A stretch of DNA of 64,000 nt, taken from positions 9,920,001 to 9,984,000 of the forward strand of contig JAUJPP010000012.1 in assembly GCA_030562195.1 (NCBI GenBank), in the 5' to 3' direction. Below are positions 1 to 11,800 of the stretch, in pieces. The position numbers and the translations under genes are program-made. The stretch comes from Nipponacmea schrenckii (Eukaryota > Mollusca > Gastropoda > Lottiidae). The notes beneath the pieces are model-generated. The model was not told where the DNA came from and did no database searches. It saw only the letters and a program-made list of their open reading frames with translations. Numbering within the stretch: the stretch's first letter is position 1; each line of letters starts with the position of its first letter.

Positions 1-340
1 GATTAGATCACTGAGTGACACATCTGCAAAACGTTCCTCAACATCTTAATGTGACAAAATTTGACAAAGAAAAATGAAAAGAGTAACAAAATGTCTGGAG
101 GGGAGTGACTAACATTAGAAAATCAATTGGATTTTGACATCCTATTGGTTTGAACTTTAAATGAACATCTATAATAATGAAGTTGTATTATAACATTCTA
201 TTTGTTCACAGCAATTTCTCAAATATTAACAAAATACTCAGGTAAAATATCATACAATGTGACCCTTTAAGAACCTTACTCTTCAATGTCAGTACAGAAA
301 ATATCAGTCAATTTTCATTATGTCTAAAGCTTAACAGTCC

Positions 341-1984
341 TCACTCGGTGGATTCTATAGCAAAATCGGGTTGGAGCATTGGTTCATTACATGACATATG
401 AATCTCAATCGGTGGGATGACCTTGAATAAGTCATCTTCACTCATAATTCCAGTCGGCCCAGCTGTAAATGCATGGGTAGAAATAATCTGGGAAAGATCA
501 ATGCCAAGAGTTTGGCCAAGGACCAGCTGGTAGAAAGGATCTTTAACTGTGAAACTTAGTTGTTATCCTTGTAAAGTAGAAGATAATTAGTTATTAAGAA
601 TGAATACTTCAATAGTCAACAACACAAGATGACAAAAATTTTACTATTGTGTTACTACAGTGGGTGAAAAAAATTGTAAATACGATGATGTATTGATATC
701 TTATTTTCGTGAGTTTGTTTTTGGGTAATTATTTGCTCAAATACTACAACCTAAAAAGCTTGTTCACCAACAGTTCTTAGTTAAATTCTTAATACTCCAT
801 TAAGAGAAAATTTTCATTATTCATTTTAGAATAAGCTAATAAAGAGTGACTCATACATCCATATGTCTCGATCACAGAGTCTTAAAAAATAAACTTCTAA
901 TTACTAAGTTGTGTACTTTAGATTATAAATCATAAGAAGGTTATTATCAGATTTGATTTCTTTTTGAGTTTTTACTTCATTAAATCCCTAAACAAAGAAT
1001 CAAAACACACAAGAATAAATAGATCAACTGATTATAATTTTTAAAATTTTAATCTAGAAAATAATGAGTAATAAATATTTTATTTTTGAGAAAGCTTTAA
1101 CTGAACATGGCAGGAAAACACCGCAAATGACAATAAATCCATAGAAAAGCACTAATTTACAACTGCATTTCAAATACTGTACAATAAAACTCATTGCTCT
1201 TAGAATAAATGAAAGATTTTATCTATAACTAAATCAAAGATATATAGGTTCTAGGACTCCAAATAATCTTTAGTGTGTAAAAAACATTTCTAATTTAAAT
1301 TTTTGGTACAGTTAACCCCACCGTTAGTATGATCAAATTAAATATTGGAACTTGGACTTATGAATGTCTACTTCTTCTTTGAAAGTACCAAATCTAATTT
1401 TAAATGTCAAGAAATCAGGAAGCTCCATTAGAGTCAAGAAAGACAGTCTTAGACTAGTACCAACTAATATATATAATATTATTTATCAGTTATTATATAG
1501 TAATGATCATTTATTAATGATAGTAAAATGTCATTATTCAACTGTCAAGTGTTATTGGCAGTACTTAAACTATCATTTATCTGAATTAATTGATAAAATA
1601 TCTTCTCTGAATGAGACACCAAATGTAATATCTAAAACACAATAATTTAAAATATTTATCAGATGAGTGTAAGAATATTATTAACCAAGCCTAAATATCA
1701 CTTTTAAACACTTTCAGAATCTGTTATGCATCTAAATGTATTGTTACAAATGTTACAAGGGGAAATAATATATTTTCTTTAGATTATCTTTCCTGACTTA
1801 AAGAGCTTCAAACACTTTTTGTGTAACCACTGGTCATCTCTGAAACCATGAAGACAGTTCAACAGATAGCCTAAATAAATAAATATTACATAAATTCTAG
1901 TAAACAAGGTGATAGATTGAACTTACCCACAATGAGCAGAAATAAAAGAATAAATCCTTTTAACCACCACAATCTATAATCCAT
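341..1984 (-). CDS. Candidate small two-exon gene, 87-residue membrane or secreted protein
   Basis: Two minus-strand exons fit together. Exon 1 (1984 to 1927) starts at an ATG in good context and encodes MDYRLWWLKGFILLFLLIV, a strongly hydrophobic N-terminus, then meets a consensus donor (GTAAGT at 1926). Exon 2 (546 to 341) follows a TTTCACAG acceptor and runs to TGA. The codon is split after its first base on both sides, and the joined length is exactly 88 codons. The mature part (about residues 20-87) contains one Cys and an acidic C-terminus ending in ESTE; I see no known domain. The N-terminus could be a signal peptide or a signal anchor. An acceptor-like site (TTTGACAG) just upstream of the ATG suggests a 5'UTR exon further up. 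The 1.4-kb intron could hide another exon. I do not recognise the family; a chance join is possible. Confidence 0.45.
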
Positions 1985-4900
1985 CTTGATCTCTTCATGG
2001 TTTATTCCTGTCAAATAATTTTTGACTTCATTTACACCAACACATATACTTCTGTTGGTTTAGTTCACAAGGAATTACATACTCTATTTAATATCAAATT
2101 AAGAAGAATGATCCCATTTCTTTACAATTTGTCTATAACATATAGTTCATTCTATATTTTAACAACTCATAAATTTTGTCCAGTCTTAAATCTAAAAATG
2201 GTAAATGTAGAAAAATGATTAAAAATCAATATATTTCCCTGAACACAGTTGGCCATTTTGAAACATGAATGAGACACATCTAAGGAACATAGTATATTTT
2301 ACAGCTTCTTTTGACACATACACAATTCATATATATACTATCCACATCAAGTTCAGTAATTCAAATTTGTCTGAAGAAACCTAGCCCTTATAAATCTAAG
2401 CAAAACTTCAAAGTTTTTCAGAATAAATTTTCAGTGACATCTGTTTAAATAGTTAATCATAAATATGTGAGTATTTCACTACTATTTATAATGTATATAG
2501 TTCAATATAGTTGTTATTTCCAGTTATAACACCATCTGTTTCAGTCAGTTTTAATATTGACTATATATAGCAGTTTCACCATCTATATATCTACCAGGTT
2601 TACTATCCAAGTGAAGGATAAAAGAAAACACTGCCAAATCCAGGCTTCACAGCAAAGATCTCAGGAAAGTTAATGTACTTTTAATGTAGTTCACTACATA
2701 AAACATTAGATGATCAAGTTCCAATGAAGGTATTCACTTTAAGAAAAGAAACATCTTTGCTAAAACCAGGTATAACAGAGTAAGAAGTAAAACTACATTC
2801 ATTTCATTTTAAACTAGGTTTGACTTAATCTGATAATGTTCCTAAGGGAACGTTTCACATTCAAAAATGAAAGCATCTTTGATTCAACCATGTCTATAAA
2901 GCAAGGAAGTATGTGCTTTTAATTTTTTCCACTATAACATACAACATTGTAGGCTTTAATCCATGGTCTAGAACCATGGTCTTAACAAGCTACACCTTAT
3001 ATTCACAGAATAAAATGAATGTTATAAAGTACATATATAAAAATTGAGACTGAATTGTTAACAAGTAACTTTACAGGCATCTTTTAAATCAGTATTTACA
3101 CCAATTGATATAATTTCAGTGATCATTTAATACCAACTTACAGAAAGTCAATAAATATCAGATTCAGCAACTTAATCTTCACACAGCATCAATATTACAC
3201 ATTATAAGCTCTCTCATCTTTAGTCAGCTTGACAATGTGATGTAAATGTCCACAAGGGAAATCTGGGACTAAATAAATAGAACACTAGTTAATCTTCAGG
3301 CTATCTGCTTTATTATAGTCTTCTGGTCTGGCAAAGTTCCACACTTTCCTTAAGATGTTTAAGAAGCCAAACGACATTTAAAGAATTCTGTATTTGCTTT
3401 TAAGTCCTAATTATCATAACTGTAATGTATCATTATAAAATTTATACAAAGATCTGCTATTTTTGCTAGAAGTTTCTTGAAGGATTCCACACATTTATTC
3501 AATAAATTCACAACTTTTCTGATCCAATTTATTCTTATGTTTCCTTGGTTGTTGTACATATACATATACTCATCTAACTCCCTTGGGGCAACAATTTGGT
3601 CTTCATCACAGCAAAATCAAGAAATGCACATTGAATATTTTCGGAATAATGTTCCATGCCTGGGTCAATATTAATCAGAATAATTCAATAATAAATTATT
3701 GAACTCCAGTAGATAGCAGGTGTTGAATTAATTTTACTGGTATTGATTGATAAGTCTATGGCCATCTACATCTATTCATAAATCTACTCCAAACCTGGCG
3801 GCAATTTGCCACTCAAATATTCAAATTATCTTCCACAAATTTAAGTTCTTGTCTCCAGCTCCTCTTAAAGCAGGATCAAATTGTGACGCCACAGCCAAAG
3901 CTTTTAGATTATGTTGTGTGTCAATCAGACTATTTTCTATTTCACTTTGAAAATCTTACTTATATCTCTCAGTGTGACAAAATTAAACCTACTAATAATC
4001 AAATAAATAATAATTCATTAGATGTCCAACTAAACAACTACAATATTAAAATCCAAATGAAAGTAAAATTCCACTATTTCCAGGAATAAGAAATAAGACA
4101 CTCTGTAGCTGCCGTCTGCAGTATGACACTAGCACAAGTCTGGTGCCAAGTTCTTTTATTATTGTAAATGGCATTTGAGACAGTGAAAGCTGAGGACAAT
4201 AATGATCTCGCTTCTAACCTCTTATAGACGTCATGCTCGGCTAACTCTATTCAGAGAGATGATGTGATTTTGAGGAAGAACAAAGAAATGTTGGGGATTT
4301 GAGTTAAAAACACATTACAATGGATAAGATTTGGTTAAATATTTCAACAAAGACTATTAGTAACAAATAAAACATTGATGATATAACAGTAAACTTCATT
4401 CTTTTATTACTGACTCATTAATTTTACTTCATTTTAATATTTTTTTATTACAATTCATTACTTTGCGCCAAAAGGTATAGGTTATCAAATATTTTTTTAT
4501 ATATAATTTTATTTATACGATTTTTATTTTATTTAAAACATAAACATGCCCCTGTTTGCCATTCTTAGATTTATGGTTTTAAACCTATGTGAATATAAAC
4601 AGAATTTGAAGCTATTTAACCATGCAAAGTCATAAATATTATTTAAATTTCCATGAAAGCTATGCATATTTCTGAAGTCTAACTAATACATTTCGATGTC
4701 GACTTCATGTTAGTTTTAAGATGTTGAATCGATCATCTTTAATATTGTTCCTTAAAACTGTGCTTATATACATATACTTATAGGTACAATTCATTTTAAA
4801 GACATGAATTTATCCTAAGAAAAATTGTTGTGAATTTCAATTTCTTCTAAAGGGCTGCTAAAACATACATGACACTAAAGTGATAAAGTCAAAGAACGAC

Positions 4901-5869
4901 AAAGTGTTTATACAGACTGAATTTATAAATTCTTAAATTGATTTCCACACCTCAACCAAGAGATCTAAATAATGTTCTTTGTTAGACAAGGTCAAGCGGA
5001 ACAATTCCCTTGTTAAATTCTTCCTTTATATGGTAATTAGACTAATGTACCCTAGTAACCTCTAATGATCTGGAAGGATTTCATTCAACGACAGGATATG
5101 TTGAAAAGGTCTGACACATCTGTTGGTTTCCAACCACTTCAAACACGAACAACTCAAAACTCTGTTGCAATCCTAAACTTAATCCCCCCCCACCTTTTAA
5201 GTGAATCAATCAACTCCCTATCTTTAAATCCAAATTCACAATATTTCAAAATGTTTTACAAAAGCATCATGATATAAAATAAACATGGACAGGGGTATTC
5301 TATTGATCAAAGCAATTTGCACAAATGCGGAAACACATTTCAAAGACTGGCCATAGCACTAATACCTTTCCTTTATTGCAGCCTTGTTGGCTTCCAGCTG
5401 ATGGTTATCGTTATATAGTTATTCGTAGTCGTGATGGTTGACAGTAGGACCAGGGTCAATTGGATGGTTCGTCGCTGTAAAGTTTCAGAGGATATCTCAG
5501 CAGTTCCCGAAGAGACAAGACAACCCTTAATTTTGATTAATCTGGTTTCAAGGTCAAATTCAGAACAATTAAGTTTAACCTTGCAAAAGTTAATCATCGG
5601 GCACAATCAATACATATTTATTAGTCTTCCATCCGCTTAAAAAAATATTTGCAATAATCCCCTTGTCTATTAATCGAACAGTGTGACACTCTGGGACCAC
5701 TAACATCACGTTCTAGTTCGATAATGTAATTCTATATTGCTCTGTCATTAATTTACAGAGCTCTATTTTAACAGTGAAAGAAAATCGTGCTTCTATTGAA
5801 TGAATAGAAATCATTAATTTAAACAATGCTTTTTACAATTTTAAAAGCTAGCTTGTTAGGCAAGGTAAT
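1985..5869. other. Non-coding AT-rich interval
   Basis: No convincing exon was seen. The stretch is AT-rich with scattered short open frames in all directions. A somewhat more GC-balanced patch at about 4100-4260 could be a promoter of the minus-strand small gene, but no motif decides this. One start-less minus-strand open frame (about 3627 to 3405) is discussed under rejected items. Confidence 0.5.
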
Positions 5870-6158
5870 ATACACTCACTGACAACGTTGGATTTGACTA
5901 AGCATGTTTTGTCAAAATCGGTCTAGATTTTTACGAGTAAAATTGAACACGTTTTAAGAACAAGGGCAATAACTCATACTGAAAACCATGCGACTTTCGC
6001 TGATTTTCAGTAGGGTTCATCCTTGTGTGATAACGAACACTCACTCAAAAGAATTGTGCCTCCCGGAGTGTTTACGAGCAATTGTGGGCGGACCGACGGA
6101 ACGGCGTACATTGGTGACAATAATATACCTCCACATGTCATGTAGGCATATAAAAAGT
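5870..6158 (+). repeat. Degenerate interspersed repeat ending in GCATATAAAAAG
   Basis: The stretch carries a GGGCGGACCGACGGAAC segment, a GGTGACAATAATATAC segment and an end resembling GGGCGTATAAAAAG. The same layout and end are seen at 61.8-62.15 kb, and the end again at 28.07 kb, so this is probably one interspersed family. The left edge is approximate. Confidence 0.35.
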
Positions 6159-6454
6159 ATTGAGTATCAGTCGGGCATTACTCTTTACACGATCTATATT
6201 TCCATTGAGATTTTCCAATTAGAAAAGTATATAACTAAAAACTTGGACTAAGGGGTTTGTAACCATTTAATATTATACCAAATTAACCACATCCATATAA
6301 ATTATATTATCAACAATATACAATAATGAAAGAAGAATAAACATTTTAAAGAGAATAATTTTTTCGATTTGGTCCTTCGGATTATCTTGTCTGTTTAATA
6401 ATGTCCATAAAATGCGATTCAGAAATAATACTGGATGACAGTAGATGATTTAGC

Positions 6455-8822
6455 CTAATCTTTGTCACATCTATACAGCAAAAACTGAAAAATATAAAGA
6501 ATTATTTTTTCATTTCAAAATTAGATATCTTTGAATAGGTTCCTTAATTGGGTCCAGCATCAAGAAGAACAGTCAGATCAAGTGTGGCTTTTTTTCATAA
6601 TTCTTAGAAATGTTACTAATCTTGTTTAAAAAAATATTCTTCATTGAAAATGAAATAGATTTTGGCCGTTTCCCTTTTAATTTTTAACTTACCTGTCTCA
6701 AACTGCCACTAAAATTAGCAAAGTCTGAACATAAACTACCAAACCCTATAGGTGATCTCCTCACTAATACTGGACCTGAAATGGAAATGGGATTTATACG
6801 TGTAAACTTCCTTGATTGGTCACATTCAATTGTATCCCATCTCAACACCAATTATATTGGTTATGACTAATCGTAGCAGATGATGACCTATCATCTTGTT
6901 GTAGAATTCGATGTGACCACAGGTAATTGCCATTAAGCAAAGTACAGAGATACGCAACTTTTAGCATCCATGTGGCATGGCCAACAGGTGGAAGCAGAAT
7001 CATAGGGTATTTCCTAAAATTGAAAGTTTGTTAGCCACATTATTTTCTATTTTGACACATAATTATGATTGTTTTGAGTGGTTGCTCAACCATCTGATTA
7101 TCTAAATTCAACAATTCAACGTGTTGGATTCTCCAGCAAATCTGTGACTGTGTACTGTTAGCGACATTCATATGTCAAATTCAACGTAAAGCCTTACCAG
7201 TAGATTGCCAACTCGTTTGATGTAATACATTAGATTCATTCAACACGCTAACTGTTACTGTTTGACCATCATATCGTATTGACGTTTCTATCCAGACATT
7301 TTTCTGTAAACAAACGACACAGGATGCAAACCTTAGGTCATATATACTGAGTGAAAACGCACCACTTGAAAAAGTCAATATTTAAGTTCAAATGAACTTC
7401 AATATAAATTTTATACCACAACAACACTACAGTAACGTCAGCCGACATGCCAGGTGCAAGAAATGTGAGAATTTCATGTTAACTGTAACGCTATGCAATT
7501 TTTCGCAAAAATGCAACATTTTGCACGCACACCACGGGAAAAAGTGAATTTCACTCTGGATTGTGCAAACATTACCTTTACATAAAGCATGTGAATCCGA
7601 ATAAAATTTCACTTCTTCACTGACACGTCTTGTGAAACGCCGACGCGATGCCGCGACTTACAGCCCTTGAACGGGAACGTGCCATTGGCACACACAACGA
7701 TCGCAAGACTCCATCAAAGGTTTCTGCGAACAGGGAGCACTCGGGACCTGGTCAACAACGTGTGACAACGGCACGTCAGGACCGTCAGATCGTACTGGAT
7801 CATGTCCAAGACTGAACACTACCAGCGACTAGAACGGCTGCTTAAGTCCAAGGATGACATGGATTCATTCACCCCAACACCGTAAGGAACCGTCTGCGAC
7901 CTGCAGGCCTGCGTGCATGTCGTCCTTATTTCGGCCCCATATTGACGGATCGTCACCGAAACCAGCGTCTACAGTGGACAACGTTAGGGCACACACTACA
8001 GGGTGTCCATGCAGTATCTTGCACAGCAGAACATCGCCGTGCTTCAAAGTCATTAATAATGACCCGTACACTAGTTAAGTCTCGCTCACGCATTAACATT
8101 ATCGTGAATAAAATTTAATGATGTTACATGTCTTCTTAAATCATTGATAATCTCAAAGGCATCATAAGTATTTACTTTACATATCAAGCCGTGGAGTTAT
8201 TCCTGATTTCGTGAGTGGTGCGTTTTCATATGGACTGAGTATACAAGTATGTTATTCTGAAAGTTCAATACTGACCATAAATGAGTTTATTCCTTTTACA
8301 CTATATTCATATTTCTGACCTTACGTCAGTCGATATCCATGCTAGGCTATGTACCACAACATGTTACTGTATGTAGCAGGCTAACCAAGAAGATCAAAAT
8401 TTGAACTTTGAAAACGTAAATATAGACAGCTATACATACCGGAACTGTAAATGTGACGTTATTTCGCCCAGGTGATCCTTCAGTCAATAATACGACATTG
8501 AGGTCAACATATCCAGCGTTACTAGAGTCTAATACAGTTAGTAACGTGGATGGTTCTTCAGCACCATCACATCTTTTATTCTCCAGAACTGCTTGTAAGA
8601 CTGGAACAGAGTCTCCAACTTTGAATGTTATGGATATATACAAGTCAGTTCCCAATGGCATGTTAGCTGTACCGGGTATGCTAATACGACTTTGGGGGTG
8701 CTGGAATATGGCTGTCCCGCCAGTGACATTAATTCTATCATAATCTACGTAGAACCTGTTCATCGATACATCTTCAACTTTGTTTCCAGTGAATGGAATG
8801 TCAATTTCGGCATTACAAACAT
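6455..8822 (-). other. Laminin-G-like module of the Pif-like gene (exons 6-9)
   Basis: Four exons (8822-8440, 7303-7198, 6775-6693, 6484-6455; phases 1-0-1-0) encode a jelly-roll module. Visible hallmarks are RISIPGTANMPLGTDLYISI, a loop with one Cys (ENKRCDGAEEPSTLL), the strand ETSIRYDGQTVTVSV, and the closing PIGFGSLCSDF...FSGSLRQFLLYRCDKD before TAG. This is the LamG_3 type found after the chitin-binding domains in Pif proteins. The last exon adds only nine codons. It was chosen because its acceptor has a strong pyrimidine tract (TATATTTTTCAG), its phase is right, and it completes the usual final strand. Confidence 0.75.
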
Positions 8823-11800
8823 CTGAAAAAGGACAGCATTTATTTCTTTTTAAGCAAAGGAGCAACGGACAAATATTGATTAATTTGATAGTACTCATTA
8901 CTATTAGTTCACTGAGACATTTCAAAATCTCCCATTGACAACTTGATTTCATAACCCTAGGTTGAGTAACAAGAGACACATTACATATTGTTATATTGCT
9001 TTGTATCTAGGTTTTAAGCTTATTCCAAAAGTTTACAACGGATTATCCGAATACGGATATGATTTGTCTATAGAGACCATTTAGTCTGAAACAACCAAAG
9101 TATGTCATTGAATATATGAATACGTCGTCTTATTCACTACAAAACTCATATATTGTGTACTCACCATTATTTTGTATACATGTACATCCAAGTTCATCAA
9201 ATGTTGAACCAGCTGGACAATCTGAACTTTGCAACGAACATGGCATATCTGGAAAGTACATGTAAACATAAAACATATAGGTGTGTGTTCAATATTGTGA
9301 ATGATTCGAATCCAACACCAGCTGCTGAAATATTGTCTTATCAAAACTCAAAACTTAGACCAAGACTTTTAACTGGTATGAGATCTAAATCTTGATTTAA
9401 AGGATTCGCTATTTCAAAAACATTTTAATTGCGATACATGTATATGTAAAAATACTAGTGAAGATATATATAATCAACTTACATGGTACTTGTGTGGTAC
9501 TTGAAGCATCACAAAACTCGTCTTCACATTGTGAATTTACATCCGGTATACAGCCTAGATCTTCTTGAAACTTATCTCCAGGAGGACAACATTTTGGAGT
9601 TGCACTACCACCAGAACAATACCAATATGCCGAACAGTGGGAGTAATATTTCATCGTTTTTCCAGTAGTTTGATTAGTACAAGGATCTGCAATTCAATAA
9701 TTTTCAGCTGAATTACATGTTTACATTGTGGATCACCAAAAAATCGCTTTAAAAAGTCCTCTAATAATTATGAATTTTTTGCGTTCGTTTGTTGTAATAT
9801 CTTTATTACATGTATTTGATTTACATTTATAACAGGATTGCATCTGATAAATTTTAAAATAATTGAGATCACCTTTGTGTCAAAGATATTTAAATGGAGT
9901 ACTATGTTATGTTATGTGCTAAAACCCCTAAATCTTAAGCAGGTTATATAAATAAATTTCAAACATCTTTCTTAAAAAACTTTTTTTCAGTGATACAGGT
10001 CGGAGCGACTGACATGGAAAAACGTCTAGTCGTTGGATATGACAATAAACCGAGGCCCCGTGTGCACGTTAAAGATCCCTCGAAAAAGAGCAGGCTAATG
10101 CCGCTGTTCTGGCAAAATTTCCCTCATAGCACACTGCATGGCGTTGTCCGTCTTCGTTTGCCCAAAAGGTGCAGAAAAGTAGGACGTAAAACTCCATTCA
10201 TTTCATTTCATTTAAAAAAAAACTTATTTCTCAATATTTTCTTTGACTGTTTTCTTTTTTTTTATCGAAGTATTCATTAAAATGGTATTAATCAAATCAC
10301 ACTTACTAACTAATGCCGATGTTGGCCATGAACATGCAATGTTGTTACTGTTCCATATTGTTCCAAATGAACAGAACTGAAGAATCCCTGAAGTAGCTCC
10401 ATCGTCGGACATAGTGCATTGTACAAATACTGAAGATATAGATACTATGCTTGCATAACCTACTCCATTGGTAAAGTCGCATGTACTACAAAGGCTAACC
10501 AAATCTATATTAGTTCCTTCGTCCAATAATAAATTATTTGCAGATAACTGACTGGTAGCAGGACTAGTATTTGGAGATGTTAAAGGACTTGTATTACGAG
10601 ATGTTTCTGGACTGGTAGCAGGAGATGTTGTCGGACTGGTAGCCGGAGATGCTGTCGGACTGGTATTAGGTGATGTTACTGGACTAGTAGTAGGAGATGT
10701 TGTCGGACTAGTAATAGGAGATGTTATAGGACTGGTAGTAGTAGACGTGCTTGGGCTAGTGTTAGGAGATGTTTTCGGACTAGTATTAGCAGATGTTGTA
10801 GGACTGGTAGTAGGAGACGTGTTTGGGCTGGTGTTAGGAGATGTTGTTGGACTGGTGTTAGGAGATGTTATTGGACTGGTAGTAGGAGACGTGTTTGGGC
10901 TAGTGTTAGGAGACGTGTTTGGGCTAGTGTTAGGAGATGTTGAAGGACTAGTATTAGGAGATGTTGTCGGACTAGTAGTAGGAGACGTGTTTGGGCTAGT
11001 TAAAGCAGATGTTGTCGGACTTGTAGTAGGAGACGTGTTTGGGCTAGTGTTAGGAGACGTGTTTGGGCTAGTGTTAGGAGATGTTGAAGGACTAGTGTTA
11101 GGAGATGTTATAGGACTGGTAGTAGGAGACGTGTTTGGGCTAGTGTTAGGGGATGTTGAAGGACTAGTGTTAGGAGATGTTATAGGACTGGTAGTAGGAG
11201 ATGTGTTTGGGCTAGTAATAGGAGATGTTGTTGGACTAGTGTTAGGAGATGTTATAGGACTGGTAGTAGGAGACGTGTTTGGGCTAGTGTTAGGAGATGT
11301 TGAAGGACTAGTGTTAGGCGATGTTATAGGACTGGTAGTAGGGGACGTGTTTGGGCTAGTAATAGGAGATGTTGTAGGACTTGTGTTAGGAGATGTTATA
11401 GGACTAGAAGTAGGAGACGTGTTTGGGCTAGTGTTAGCAGATGTTTTCGGACTAGTATTAGGAGATGTTGTTGGACTAGTGTTAGGAGATGTTGAAGGAC
11501 TAGTGTTAGGAGATGTAATAGGACTGGTAGTAGGAGACGTGTTTGGGCTAGTAATAGGAGATGTTGTTGGACTTGTATTTGGAGATGTTATCGGACTTGT
11601 AGTAGGAGATGTTATAGGACTGGTAGAAGGAGACGTGCTTGGGCTAGTAATAGGAGATGTTGTCGGACTTGTATTAGGAGATGTTATAGGACTGGTAGTA
11701 GGAGACGTGTTTGGGCTAGTAATAGGAGATGTTGTCGGACTTGTATTAGGAGATGTTATAGGACTGGTAGTAGGAGACGTGTTTGGGCTAGTAATAGGAG

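Noticed and set aside
3405..3627. Minus-strand open frame (DEDQIVAPRELDEYMYMYNN and onward, about 70 codons, no ATG at its start)
   Set aside because: Composition is passable, but no acceptor, donor or family similarity could be found, and it would lie upstream of the small gene's ATG. Not enough to call an exon.
6590..6640. Alternative last exon of the Pif-like gene (NYEKKPHLI then stop)
   Set aside because: The acceptor lacks a pyrimidine tract and the residues do not complete the laminin-G fold. The 6,484-6,455 exon does both.
6950..7015. Possible exon after the 7,198 donor (acceptor CAATTTTAG near 7,010)
   Set aside because: It would add three codons and a stop in the middle of the laminin-G domain, whereas 6,775-6,693 continues the domain in phase.
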